Origin: Pseudomonas sp. N040
GTDB lineage: Bacteria > Pseudomonadota > Gammaproteobacteria > Pseudomonadales > Pseudomonadaceae
DNA length: 64,000 bases
Assembly (NCBI RefSeq): GCF_015637705.1
Contig: NZ_JADOBE010000002.1
Span: 479,454-543,453 of the forward strand
Direction: 5' to 3'
This document shows, in pieces, positions 1 through 8,035 of this stretch; within the stretch, counting starts at the first letter, position 1; each line of letters begins with the position of its first letter. The notes below the pieces were generated by a model, which worked only from the letters and a program-made list of their open reading frames with translations, searched no databases and was not told where the DNA came from. The position numbers and the translations under genes were made by a program.

Positions 1-182
1 TCAACCAGGCCCTTGAGCAGCACTTCATAATCACCCGGGGCAATGTCCTCGGATACCCTGGCCGCCAGGATCAGGCCGGCGCGCTTGTGCTGCACGGCCT
101 GGACCTCCACCTTGGCCATGCCTGCCAGCGGGCAGAGCAGCGCGGCACAGAGGGTGGCGGTTTGAACAACGCGAGTGATCAT
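1..182 (-). CDS. Secreted protein, N-terminal fragment
   Basis: The gene runs off the left edge; only about 60 residues are visible. Translation from the ATG at 182 begins MITRVVQTATLCAALLCPLA, a basic start, a hydrophobic core and a plausible AxA-type cleavage near GMA-K, so a Sec signal peptide is likely and the mature protein should be periplasmic or exported. The visible mature part (VEVQAVQHKRAG and onward) matches no family I recognise. It is transcribed away from the flavin oxidase gene at 390, with about 200 bp between them holding both promoters. Confidence 0.6.
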   Translation of the reverse strand, partial: MITRVVQTATLCAALLCPLAGMAKVEVQAVQHKRAGLILAARVSEDIAPGDYEVLLKGLV

Positions 183-389
183 GGGGCAGCGGCAACCTTG
201 CAGCAGGAATCGACAGGGCGCAGAAGATAACCGCAAACCGGCCCGCCAGGCGACAACCCTGTTCGTTTATTGATCAGTTCGGGAATCAAATGGCGCCGCA
301 TGCGCCACGCCGGATGCGCATAAGCAGCTAACCTGATCCGCACTGGCCCCAGCTCACTGACAACAACCACACGCTGAAGGAACCACCCC

Positions 390-2066
390 ATGCCCGCCAC
401 CCTCTCCCGCCGCGCGCCCCGCCGTTTCTGGGGCTGGGGCAATGCCGACAGTGTGCTCGACGCGCGCGAGCAGGCCATCACCCAGTTGCTGCTGGCGCGC
501 ATCGGCACAGCGCAGGCCGAGCGTCCCGAACCACGGATCGAGGAGTTCAGCATGCCGGCCCCACGCATCAGCGCGCCGCCGGCGCTGGCTGCACAGTTCT
601 CCGCCAGCCCGCTGGACCGCCTCAACCACAGCAGCGGCAAGAGCTACGCCGACTGCGCGCGCATGTGGTTGCGCCAGGCACCGACACCCCCGGACTGGGT
701 GGCCTTTCCGGAGGATGAACAGGCGGTGATCGACATCCTCGACTGGGCCCAGGCACAGAATGTCGCGGTGATTCCCTACGGCGGCGGCAGCAGCGTCTGC
801 GGAGGGGTGGAAGCGGCGGTCGGCGACGGCTACGCCGGCACGGTATCCCTCGACCTGGAACGCCTGAACCGGGTTCTGGAGGTCGACCCGCTCAGTCGCG
901 CCGCGCGCATCCAGGCCGGCGCGCTGGGCCCGGAACTGGCCGCGCAACTCAAGCCGCACGGGCTGGCCCTGCGCCACTTCCCGCAAAGCTTCGAGTTTTC
1001 CTCGCTCGGTGGCTGGATCGCCACCCGCGCCGGCGGCCATTACGCCACGCAGTACACCCACATCGACGATTTCGTCGAGTCCACCCGTCTGGTCACCCCC
1101 TGCGGCGTGATCCAGACCCGCCGCCTGCCGGGCTCTGGCGCCGGCCCGGCACCCGACCGCCTGGTGCTCGGCTCCGAGGGCAGCCTGGGGGTGCTCACCG
1201 AAGCCTGGATGCGCCTGCAGCTACCGCCACGCTTTCGCGCCTCCGCCTCGGTGCAATTCAGCGATTACCCGCGGGCCGTCGAGTGTGTGCGGGCGCTGGC
1301 GCAATCGGGACTGAACCCGAGCAACTGTCGCCTGCTCGATCCGCAGGAAACCCTGTTTGCCGGCGTCGGCACTGGCAGCGCGTCGATGCTGGTGCTCGGC
1401 TTCGAGTCGGCCGACCACCCGCTGCAGGCCTGGATGGGCCGCGCGCTGGAGCTGGTGGGCGAATTCGGCGGCAGCTATGACCAGGCGGCCGTCGCCCGCT
1501 CGATGGCCGAGGAGCACAGCGACGTGCATCGCCAGGGCGCCGCCGGCGCCTGGCGCGACGCCTTCCTGCGCATGCCCTACTGGCGCGACCCGGGCGTGGG
1601 GCTGGGGGTGATCATGGACACCGTGGAATCGGCAGTCACCTGGGACCGCTTTGCCGAGTTCTATGCCGGGGTGAAACGCGACATCGCCAGGGCCATCAAG
1701 CAGGCCACCGGCCAGGACGTGCTGCTCTCCTGCCGCATGACGCACCTCTACCCGGACGGTCCGGCGCCCTATTTCACCTTCGCCACCCGCAGCGCCGACG
1801 GCAGCGTGGCCAGCGCACTGGCGGCCTGGCGCGAGATCAAGCAGGCGGCGAACGAGGCCCTGGTGGCACACGGCGGCACCATCACCCATCACCACGCCGT
1901 CGGCCGCGACCACCGCAGCGGCTACGAGCGCGAGGTTGACCCGCTGTTCCGGCGGATGCTGGCTGCAGCCAAGCACACGGTGGACCCGCAAGGCATTCTC
2001 AACCCTGGCGTACTGTTCGACCCGTGCGGACGTGCGCTCGGGCTTACCGGCGCCCTGCTGCCCTAG
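390..2066 (+). CDS. FAD-binding oxidase, alkyl-DHAP synthase (AGPS)-like
   Basis: A 558-residue flavoprotein of the vanillyl-alcohol oxidase/PCMH superfamily. The FAD-binding domain carries PYGGGSSVCGG at about residues 129-139 and GSEGSLGVLTEA near 270; the C-terminal FAD-oxidase domain ends with the His-rich ITHHHAVGRDH near 500, the motif that in AGPS enzymes lies at the active site. Eukaryotic AGPS makes alkyl-DHAP for ether lipids. Bacterial members of this branch are usually annotated only as FAD oxidases and their substrate is unproven. It appears monocistronic, with a repeat-bearing intergenic region after it. Family confident, reaction not. Confidence 0.85.
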   Translation: MPATLSRRAPRRFWGWGNADSVLDAREQAITQLLLARIGTAQAERPEPRIEEFSMPAPRISAPPALAAQFSASPLDRLNHSSGKSYADCARMWLRQAPTPPDWVAFPEDEQAVIDILDWAQAQNVAVIPYGGGSSVCGGVEAAVGDGYAGTVSLDLERLNRVLEVDPLSRAARIQAGALGPELAAQLKPHGLALRHFPQSFEFSSLGGWIATRAGGHYATQYTHIDDFVESTRLVTPCGVIQTRRLPGSGAGPAPDRLVLGSEGSLGVLTEAWMRLQLPPRFRASASVQFSDYPRAVECVRALAQSGLNPSNCRLLDPQETLFAGVGTGSASMLVLGFESADHPLQAWMGRALELVGEFGGSYDQAAVARSMAEEHSDVHRQGAAGAWRDAFLRMPYWRDPGVGLGVIMDTVESAVTWDRFAEFYAGVKRDIARAIKQATGQDVLLSCRMTHLYPDGPAPYFTFATRSADGSVASALAAWREIKQAANEALVAHGGTITHHHAVGRDHRSGYEREVDPLFRRMLAAAKHTVDPQGILNPGVLFDPCGRALGLTGALLP

Positions 2067-2082
2067 TGACCGGTGTGGCTAG

Positions 2083-2204
2083 TTCAATTAGTCAATTTAG
2101 GCGTCTCAGGCTCTGATACTGCGCTACGGCTTCTCGCCGCAGCCCTGCTATGACTCGTCGCGGCGCCTTGTCTCAGAACCTCAGTCATCCGAACTTGAGT
2201 TGAC
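2083..2204. repeat. Compound intergenic repeat
   Basis: Between the oxidase (ends 2066) and the channel gene (ends 2255). Two adjacent imperfect direct repeats, 2124-2147 and 2148-2170, share the pattern CTAyGrCTyCTCGcCGC..CCyTG. They are framed by a near-inverted pair, CTCAGGCTCTGA (2105-2116) and TCAGAACCTCAG (2173-2184), matching at 10 of 12 positions. The structure looks like a dispersed extragenic element and could also end transcription of the two convergent genes, though there is no clean T-run. Identity unknown. Confidence 0.45.
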
Positions 2205-2254
2205 CAACAGGCCGTACAGGCCACTAGCAGGCGGCTGCGCCGGGCGCGAGCACG

Positions 2255-2968
2255 TCACCTGTCGCGCTCGGGATAGATTCCGGCCAGGCGCGCAATCAGG
2301 ATCGCGACGAACAGGGTGCCGCAGATTTGCTGCAGATTGGCCAGGGCCCGGGTAGCCGGATGCAGCGGCACGAAATCACCGAAGCCGGTGGTGGTCAGCG
2401 TGGTGAAGCTGAAGTAGATCAGCTCCGGCACCGGCAGCTCCGCCTGCACCACGCCATGCAGGGCGAACGCGCCGGGGTGAAAGTGCTGGGAGAGGCCATA
2501 GAAATACATCCACAGCATGCCCAGCAGCATGTAGGCGGCACCGGCGCCGAACAGCTTGTCGGCACTCATCACGTCCGTGCTGAACACGTAGCGCAGCAGG
2601 TACATCAGGGTCGTCGCGTAAAACAGGGCACCGAACGACCATGACCAGACCAGGTAATGCTTCGCGCCGAGCAGCAAGCCGGCAACCTGCAGCCCGAGTA
2701 TCGGCAGGGTGAACAACAGGGCGATGACGAAAGACTGGCGGGTGCGCCCGACGGCGGCAATTGCCGCCACCAGATTCAGCACGTTGAACAGGTTGATCAG
2801 AATTTTCTGGCTTACCGTCGAGCTATCCAGCACCGGGATCACGGCAATGAACAGCAGCAGGGAGGCGAACAGGTAAATGCTGCGCATCCGGTAGATCCAG
2901 CCCACCCGCTGGCGCCAGAGTTCAATCATCACCACAAGCTTCTCCCGATCCGCCTTTGCACGAGCCAT
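2255..2968 (-). CDS. Two-pore-type potassium channel family protein
   Basis: A 237-residue membrane protein. Several hydrophobic segments lie between about residues 28 and 160, followed by a pore region near residue 190 with TLTTTGFGDFVPLH, a K+ selectivity filter of the TxxGFGD type, and a last transmembrane helix (TLFVAILIARLAGIY). This fits the Ion_trans_2 family: passive K+ conduction across the inner membrane. There is no attached RCK/TrkA-N domain, so no nucleotide gating is evident. The ATG at 2968 is used; an alternative ATG lies about 13 codons in (MIELWRQR), and neither has a strong ribosome site. Confidence 0.85.
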   Translation of the reverse strand: MARAKADREKLVVMIELWRQRVGWIYRMRSIYLFASLLLFIAVIPVLDSSTVSQKILINLFNVLNLVAAIAAVGRTRQSFVIALLFTLPILGLQVAGLLLGAKHYLVWSWSFGALFYATTLMYLLRYVFSTDVMSADKLFGAGAAYMLLGMLWMYFYGLSQHFHPGAFALHGVVQAELPVPELIYFSFTTLTTTGFGDFVPLHPATRALANLQQICGTLFVAILIARLAGIYPERDR

Positions 2969-3074
2969 GCAGAATACAGAGCCCTCCTGCGGCTGGCCAA
3001 ACTTTTGCTCGCGCTTGCACTGTCTGCGGCCTCATCCCGGCCAGGAACCGGGCGATGCCGTCGATTGCTCAGTC

Positions 3075-3707
3075 TCAGGCGCTCGCCAGATGCTCAAGCC
3101 AGCGCGCCAGCAAGGGCTCCAGGCGCTCGAGTGGCTGGTAGCCATTGGTCAGCAGCGCGCTCATGCCGCCCCGCTGGGCCAGCAGGGTTGGAAAACCGCT
3201 GATCCCCAGATCCTGGACCCAGTTGAAGTCACTCTGGGTGGCGCTATGCGCAGCCTGGCCGTCGAAGGCATCGGCAAACCGTGTTTCCGCCAGGCCCGCC
3301 CGTGCAGCCAGGCGCCGCAGCTCGGCCGCCTGGCTGACATCGCGCCCCTCGCAGTAGAACGCCTGCTGGATCAACCGCGCCAGCGGCCAGGCCTTTTGCG
3401 GGTCCAGCTGGCGCGCAGCGACCAACGCCCGGCAGGCCGGCTCGGTGTCGTAGATCAACCCCGCCGGCAAGCCGCGATCAACGTCAAACGCCTGCCCGGT
3501 ACTGGCCTGCACCGCCTGCCAATGTCCGAGAATCCGCGTCCGCCCGGCTTCAGTCAGCACCTCGCGCTCGCGGCGCAAGCCGCCCACCACCAGCTGCAGC
3601 GTCACCCCGGACTGGCCGGCCCGGGTGGCCAGTGCGTCAATCACCGGGGCAAAGCCCCAGCACCAGGAACACATGGGATCCATCACATACAGCAGGCGTG
3701 CACTCAT
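3075..3707 (-). CDS. DsbA family thioredoxin-fold protein
   Basis: A 210-residue protein starting MSARLLYVMDPMCSWCWG. A CxxC pair (C13-S-W-C16) opens the thioredoxin fold, a helical insert follows, and a cis-proline loop (GISGFPTLL) lies near residue 175. There is no signal peptide, so it is probably cytoplasmic, like the FrnE-type DsbA relatives rather than the periplasmic DsbA. Likely a thiol-disulfide oxidoreductase or isomerase with unknown partner. The ATG at 3707 follows an AAAGAG ribosome site; extending upstream gives unrelated sequence overlapping trhO. It is 62 bp downstream of trhO and may be cotranscribed. Confidence 0.8.
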   Translation of the reverse strand: MSARLLYVMDPMCSWCWGFAPVIDALATRAGQSGVTLQLVVGGLRREREVLTEAGRTRILGHWQAVQASTGQAFDVDRGLPAGLIYDTEPACRALVAARQLDPQKAWPLARLIQQAFYCEGRDVSQAAELRRLAARAGLAETRFADAFDGQAAHSATQSDFNWVQDLGISGFPTLLAQRGGMSALLTNGYQPLERLEPLLARWLEHLASA

Positions 3708-3769
3708 CTGCTCTTTCCCGGCGTGCCTGGCCAATGCGTCCGACCGGCCAGGGGTTGAGTGGTTGGGGG

Positions 3770-4696
3770 TTACGCGTCGTAGTTGCGACCCAGCGGGTGC
3801 GGCTGGTTGCGCGCCTTGGCCAGTTCGATCTGCTTCTGCCGTTCGCGGGCACCGGCACGGGTTTTCTCGCTCAGGCTGTTCCAGCAGTGCGGGCAGCTGA
3901 TGCCGGCGACGTAATGCATGGAAAGCCGGTCGGCGGCGGAAATCGGTGTACGGCAGGCGTGGCACTGGTCGAAATCACCTTCGCTGAGGTCATGGCGCAC
4001 AGTCACCCGGTTATCGAACACGAAGCAGTCGCCATGCCAGCGGGTCTGCTCCTGCGGCACTTCCTCGAGGTACTTGAGGATGCCGCCCTTGAGGTGGAAC
4101 ACCTCGGCAAAGCCCTGACCGAGCATGTAGCTGGAGGCCTTTTCGCAGCGAATGCCGCCGGTGCAGAACATGGCGACCTTCTTGTGCTTCTGCGGGTCGA
4201 AATGCGCCTTGATGTAGTCGGGGAACTCGCGGAACGAGGCGGTCTTGGGGTCGATGGCGCCGGCGAAGGTACCGATCGCCACCTCGTAGTCGTTGCGCGT
4301 ATCGATCAGCAGGACCTCCGGGTCGTCGACCAGCGCGTTCCAGTCGCGCGGCTCGACATAGGTGCCGACCTGCAGGTTGGGGTTCACGCCGGGCACGCCG
4401 AGGGTGACGATTTCCTTCTTCAGCTTGACCTTGGTGCGGTAGAACGGCTGCTCCTCACAGGTGGATTCCTTGTGGTCGACATCCGCCAGGCGCGGGTCGC
4501 GTCGAAACCAGTCAAACAGCGCATCGATCGCCGCCCGGCTGCCGGATACCGTGCCGTTGATGCCCTCTTCGGCCAGCAGCAGGGTGCCCTTGATGCCATT
4601 GTCGAGCATGACCTGCAGCAGCGGCTCGCGCAGCGCCACATAGTCCGCCAGGGTGACGAACTTGTAGAGCGCCGCCACCACGATTTTTTCACTCAT
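3770..4696 (-). CDS. trhO: tRNA uridine-34 5-hydroxylase (rhodanese family) TrhO/YceA
   Basis: 308 residues, the usual length for TrhO (YceA). The N-terminal ferredoxin-like domain ([16 protein letters not shown], about 37-52) precedes a rhodanese domain with the active loop [11 protein letters not shown] (Cys178, Cys184). The C-terminal tail has two Cys pairs (CHAC and CPHC) that look metal-binding. TrhO performs the O2-dependent hydroxylation of wobble U34 that starts cmo5U/mcmo5U formation in tRNA, using prephenate-derived chemistry in parallel with TrhP. Cytoplasmic. It leads into the DsbA-family gene. Confidence 0.92.
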   Translation of the reverse strand: MSEKIVVAALYKFVTLADYVALREPLLQVMLDNGIKGTLLLAEEGINGTVSGSRAAIDALFDWFRRDPRLADVDHKESTCEEQPFYRTKVKLKKEIVTLGVPGVNPNLQVGTYVEPRDWNALVDDPEVLLIDTRNDYEVAIGTFAGAIDPKTASFREFPDYIKAHFDPQKHKKVAMFCTGGIRCEKASSYMLGQGFAEVFHLKGGILKYLEEVPQEQTRWHGDCFVFDNRVTVRHDLSEGDFDQCHACRTPISAADRLSMHYVAGISCPHCWNSLSEKTRAGARERQKQIELAKARNQPHPLGRNYDA

Positions 4697-4745
4697 GCAT
4701 GCCTCCAGTGGTCACCCGCGCAAGGGGCGGACCGGGGGTTAAACA

Positions 4746-4771
4746 ACGGCGCCGGCAAATGCCGGCGCCGT
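4746..4771 (-). terminator. Hairpin between bolA and trhO
   Basis: A perfect 11-bp GC-rich stem (ACGGCGCCGGC, 4746-4756, with its complement at 4761-4771) around an AAAT loop. It lies just downstream of the bolA stop in the leftward direction; the following bases read TGTTTAA, a weak U-tract. Probably the bolA terminator. Confidence 0.6.
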
Positions 4772-4793
4772 CGGGGTACAGGCGACAACCGAA

Positions 4794-5108
4794 TCAGCCA
4801 GGAGCCTGATCGTGCTTGCTGCCGCCCCGGCAGGTCGGCGAAGCCGGCGCAGCGCCCTGCTGCGCCCACTCTTCCGGGGTATAGGTGTGTAGCGCCAGTG
4901 CATGCACCTGCCCCATCAGCTCACCGAGCACGGCATACACCCGCTGGTGACGCTTGACCGCGTTCAGGCCGGCAAACTGCGCACTGACCACGACTGCCTT
5001 GAAATGGGTTTCCAGGCCGCGACTGTGCAGGTGGCTTTCGTCGAGAACCTCGAGACTGTCCGGCTGCAGGGCCGCCAGGGCGTCATGGATGCGCTGCTGC
5101 ATGCTCAT
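4794..5108 (-). CDS. bolA: BolA family protein
   Basis: 104 residues with the BolA/KH-like fold signature: a helix, the loop SHLHSRGLETHFKAVVVS, then FAGLNAVKRHQRVYAVLGEL carrying the conserved RH. BolA proteins pair with monothiol glutaredoxins in Fe-S/iron signalling and act as transcriptional regulators of morphology and stress genes. The C-terminal extension past residue 85 is Ala/Gly-rich with one Cys. It starts 2 bp after the stop of the DUF2059 gene, so the two are one transcript; the same pair lies near fumC in P. aeruginosa, as I recall. Confidence 0.88.
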   Translation of the reverse strand: MSMQQRIHDALAALQPDSLEVLDESHLHSRGLETHFKAVVVSAQFAGLNAVKRHQRVYAVLGELMGQVHALALHTYTPEEWAQQGAAPASPTCRGGSKHDQAPG

Positions 5109-5110
5109 GT

Positions 5111-5611
5111 TCAGGGCTTCTTCGCTGCCAGTTCCTTGCTCATCTGCTCAAGCAACTGGTTCACCTGGGGCACCACCGGCTCCAGCCGGGTCTGGGTCAT
5201 TTTCATCGATTCGCTGAACAGCGCCGGCATCTGCTTGAGCACTTTCTGGCCCAGCGGCGACTGGTAGAAGGCAATCAGCTCCTTGAGCTCGGCCTCGCTG
5301 AAACCGCCGGTGTAGAGCTTGACCATCTCGGGCTCGAGCTTGTCCCAGCCAACGGCCTTGTCCAGGGTGGCATCGGCCTTGGCCTGATAGCTCTCGAGCA
5401 CGGCTTTTTTGCTTTCCGGGGCCTGCGCTTCGGCAAAACGCTGGGCAAACATCTGGTTGACCTGCCCGTACCATGGGGAAGCAATCTGGTCGGCATTCAC
5501 CAATTTCAGCAACTGCTTGGCCGCCGCAGCATGACTGGCAGCATCCGCCATGGCCTGGGTACTGATCAGGGTCAGCAGGAGTGCAGCAAAAACAGCACGA
5601 ACATTGAGCAT
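5111..5611 (-). CDS. DUF2059 domain secreted protein
   Basis: 166 residues. The ATG at 5611 follows AAGGA and gives a signal peptide (MLNVRAVFAALLLTLISTQA, cleavage after AMA), so the product is periplasmic. The mature part is helical and contains the DUF2059 core (VKLYTGGFSEAELKELIAFY, about residues 95-114, then PLGQKVLKQMP). The function of the family is unknown. It is directly coupled to bolA (2 bp gap). Upstream in-frame codons exist but would destroy the signal peptide. Confidence 0.82.
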   Translation of the reverse strand: MLNVRAVFAALLLTLISTQAMADAASHAAAAKQLLKLVNADQIASPWYGQVNQMFAQRFAEAQAPESKKAVLESYQAKADATLDKAVGWDKLEPEMVKLYTGGFSEAELKELIAFYQSPLGQKVLKQMPALFSESMKMTQTRLEPVVPQVNQLLEQMSKELAAKKP

Positions 5612-5949
5612 GATGAATCCTTGAGGGGTAATCGGCGCCGGCCTTTCCGGGTGGCGTATTCTGCGCCCTCCCCGCCTGCCACTCAAGCCGCCAGCGACAA
5701 CCTGTCATGACCACCGTCCTGTTTCACCCGCATTCGCCGGCCGGGGCTTGGGAGCCTGCCGGACTTGACCGCCAGTAGCGAGGGAATGACCGGTTTGAGG
5801 CAGTTTTGGGGGTCTTTTGAGGCGAATAGCCATTCTATTTAACGAACAAGAGCGCAAAAAATGACCAAACCCGGCTGTTCCCGCAGTAGGGCAGCGTTAA
5901 GTCCGCCAGGCTCCTAGACTCAGGATAAGGGCATGACGGGAGCAGCGTG
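5612..5949. other. Divergent intergenic region, DUF2059/fumC
   Basis: 338 bp with no credible gene. It must hold the divergent promoters of the DUF2059-bolA unit and fumC. About half is occupied by the long inverted repeat at 5751-5914. I see no convincing -35/-10 pair for fumC outside that element; bases 5915-5949 lead straight to the start codon. Confidence 0.6.
5751..5914. repeat. 164-bp hairpin element (MITE-like long inverted repeat)
   Basis: The outer arms are GGAGCCTGCCGGACTT at 5751-5766 and AAGTCCGCCAGGCTCC at 5899-5914, complementary at 15 of 16 positions. Pairing continues imperfectly inward, and the centre of the outer arms (5832-5833) falls on a small palindrome, AATAGCCATTCTATT at 5825-5839. 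The whole segment can therefore fold as one long imperfect hairpin. No ORF is inside and no clear target-site duplication is visible. It resembles a miniature inverted-repeat or extragenic palindromic element lying in the fumC promoter region. Confidence 0.75.
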
Positions 5950-7344
5950 ATGAAGCGTATCGAAACTGACGCAATGGGCTCGGTGGAAGTTGCAGGCGAC
6001 GTTTACTGGGGCGCCCAGACCCAGCGCTCGCTGGTCAATTTCGCCATCGGCCAGGAACGCATGCCGCTGGCAGTGATACACGCTCTGGCGCTGATCAAGA
6101 AAGCCGCGGCGCGGGTGAACCGGCGTTACGGTGACCTGCCGACCGAGCTTGCAGGCCTGATCGAACAGGCTGCCGACGAGGTGCTGGGCGGCGTCCACGA
6201 CGACCAGTTTCCGCTGGTGGTCTGGCAAACCGGCAGCGGCACCCAGAGCAACATGAACGTCAACGAGGTGATCGCCGGCCGCGCCAATGAACTGGCCGGC
6301 AGCGGCCGCGGCGGCAAGCGCCCGGTGCATCCGAATGATCACGTCAACCTGGCGCAAAGCTCCAATGACTGCTTCCCGACGGCCATGCACATTGCCGCAG
6401 CCACCACCGTCGAGCGCGACCTGCTGCCGGCCCTGCTGGCCCTGCGCGATGGGCTGCAGCAGCAGGCACGGCGGCATGCCGCGCTGGTCAAGATCGGCCG
6501 CACGCACCTGATGGACGCCACGCCGATCACCTTCGGCCAGGAACTCTCGGCGTTCGTCAGCCAACTGGACATGGCTGCCAGCGCCATCCGCCAGAGCCTG
6601 CCGCAGGTGCTGCAGCTGGCGCAGGGCGGTACCGCGGTGGGTACCGGGCTGAATGCGCCGGAGGGCTTTGCCGAGGCCATGGCCGCGGAACTGGCGGCGC
6701 TCAGCGGCCTGCCGTTCCGCCCGGCGCCCGACAAGTTTGCCGCCCTCGCCGGCCACGAGCCACTGCTGCTGCTCGGCGGCGCCCTGAAGACGCTGGCCTG
6801 CACCCTGATGAAACTGGCCAACGACCTGCGCCTGCTGGCCTCCGGCCCACGCGCCGGCTTCGCCGAAGTACGCCTGCCGGCCAACGAGCCGGGCAGCTCG
6901 ATCATGCCTGGCAAGGTCAACCCGACCCAGTGCGAGGCCTTGTCGATGCTGGCCTGCCAGGTGATGGGCAACGACCTGACGATCAGCATGGCCGCCAGCC
7001 TGGGGCAGTTGCAGCTCAATGTGTTCAAGCCGGTAATCGTGTTCAACCTGCTGCAATCCATCCAGTTGCTGGCCGATGGTTGCCGCAACTTCCAGCAACA
7101 CTGCGTGGCCGGACTTGAGCCCGATGCTGCACGCATGGCCGAATCCCTGCAGCGCAGCCTGATGCTGGTGACGGCGCTGACCCCGCACATCGGCTACGAC
7201 AAGGCCGCACAGATCGCCAAGAAGGCCTACAGTGAAGACTCGTCGCTTCGCGAAGCGGCGCTGGCACTCGGCTACCTGTCCGGCGAGGCGTTCGATCAGT
7301 GGGTGCGCCCGGAGGACATGCTCAAGCCGCACGGGCGCAGCTGA
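5950..7344 (+). CDS. fumC: Class II fumarate hydratase FumC
   Basis: 464 residues, typical for oxygen-stable class II fumarase. The signature loop [16 protein letters not shown] lies near residues 316-331, with earlier conserved stretches [17 protein letters not shown] and [14 protein letters not shown]. It interconverts fumarate and malate in the TCA cycle as a cytoplasmic homotetramer. Start chosen at ATG 5950; a GTG lies one codon before. Pseudomonads often carry two fumC genes: one beside sodA under iron control and one near bolA. This context matches the second. Confidence 0.95.
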   Translation: MKRIETDAMGSVEVAGDVYWGAQTQRSLVNFAIGQERMPLAVIHALALIKKAAARVNRRYGDLPTELAGLIEQAADEVLGGVHDDQFPLVVWQTGSGTQSNMNVNEVIAGRANELAGSGRGGKRPVHPNDHVNLAQSSNDCFPTAMHIAAATTVERDLLPALLALRDGLQQQARRHAALVKIGRTHLMDATPITFGQELSAFVSQLDMAASAIRQSLPQVLQLAQGGTAVGTGLNAPEGFAEAMAAELAALSGLPFRPAPDKFAALAGHEPLLLLGGALKTLACTLMKLANDLRLLASGPRAGFAEVRLPANEPGSSIMPGKVNPTQCEALSMLACQVMGNDLTISMAASLGQLQLNVFKPVIVFNLLQSIQLLADGCRNFQQHCVAGLEPDAARMAESLQRSLMLVTALTPHIGYDKAAQIAKKAYSEDSSLREAALALGYLSGEAFDQWVRPEDMLKPHGRS

Positions 7345-7597
7345 GCACCGCGACTACCGCCCTGGCGCGGCGCAGGTCCGGCGGCACAACCGATACGCAG
7401 GTCTCACTTTGAAGAAATGGCGACGGCCGGACAGGCATGCTGTTGCAACAAGCCTCTTTCAGAGGTAACACGAAACCACAGAAGAATACTAAACTGCTGC
7501 GCCATGGGTAGCGCATGCCTAGCGAGCCTGCAAAAGCCCGCCAACTGCGCCACGCTGCGGCCCGCCCCCCATTAGAATTATTAAAAAGAGGACTGCC

Positions 7598-7915
7598 ATG
7601 AGCACCGAAACCATCAGGACGTTCAATTCCTTTGCCGAGTTCTACCCCTTCTATCTGCAGGAGCACAGCAATGACACCTGTCGCCGCCTGCACTATGTCG
7701 GCAGCCTGCTGGTGCTGGCGATCCTCGCCTATGCACTGCTCACGCAGCAGTGGATCTGGCTGCTGGCCTTACCGTTCGCAGGCTACGGTTTCGCCTGGGT
7801 CGGGCATTTCTTCTTCGAGAAGAACAAGCCCGCCAGCTTCAAGTACCCTTTCTACAGCCTGCTGGGCGACTGGGTAATGCTCAAGGATGCCTTCACCGGG
7901 CGCATACGCTTCTAA
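7598..7915 (+). CDS. Mpo1-like (DUF962) membrane protein
   Basis: 105 residues with three hydrophobic stretches (about 34-50, 54-70 and a shorter third) and the family motifs NDTCRRLHYVGS near residue 24 and WVGHFFFEKNKPASF near 67. The His residues match the HxxxD/NxxH-type pattern of the Mpo1/YGL010w family. Yeast Mpo1 is an Fe2+-dependent dioxygenase shortening 2-hydroxy fatty acids; bacterial short members are uncharacterised. The start follows AAGAGGA at good spacing. The 253 bp after fumC hold its promoter but nothing else I can identify. Confidence 0.82.
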   Translation: MSTETIRTFNSFAEFYPFYLQEHSNDTCRRLHYVGSLLVLAILAYALLTQQWIWLLALPFAGYGFAWVGHFFFEKNKPASFKYPFYSLLGDWVMLKDAFTGRIRF

Positions 7916-7989
7916 CCCGGCCCGTCGACGACCCGACCCGGTTTACCCGCAGGACTGCACACAGGCTGCGGGCCCTACACCTTCGCAAA

Positions 7990-8008
7990 TGCCTCTCGAT
8001 GAGAGGCA
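7990..8008. promoter_or_regulatory. Inverted repeat upstream of cyaB
   Basis: TGCCTCTC-GAT-GAGAGGCA forms an 8-bp perfect stem ending 27 bp before the cyaB start codon. It has no T-run, so it is more like a leader hairpin or operator than a terminator. Function not known. Confidence 0.35.
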
Positions 8009-8035
8009 GGCACAACCACGGTACTTCTCACTGAC

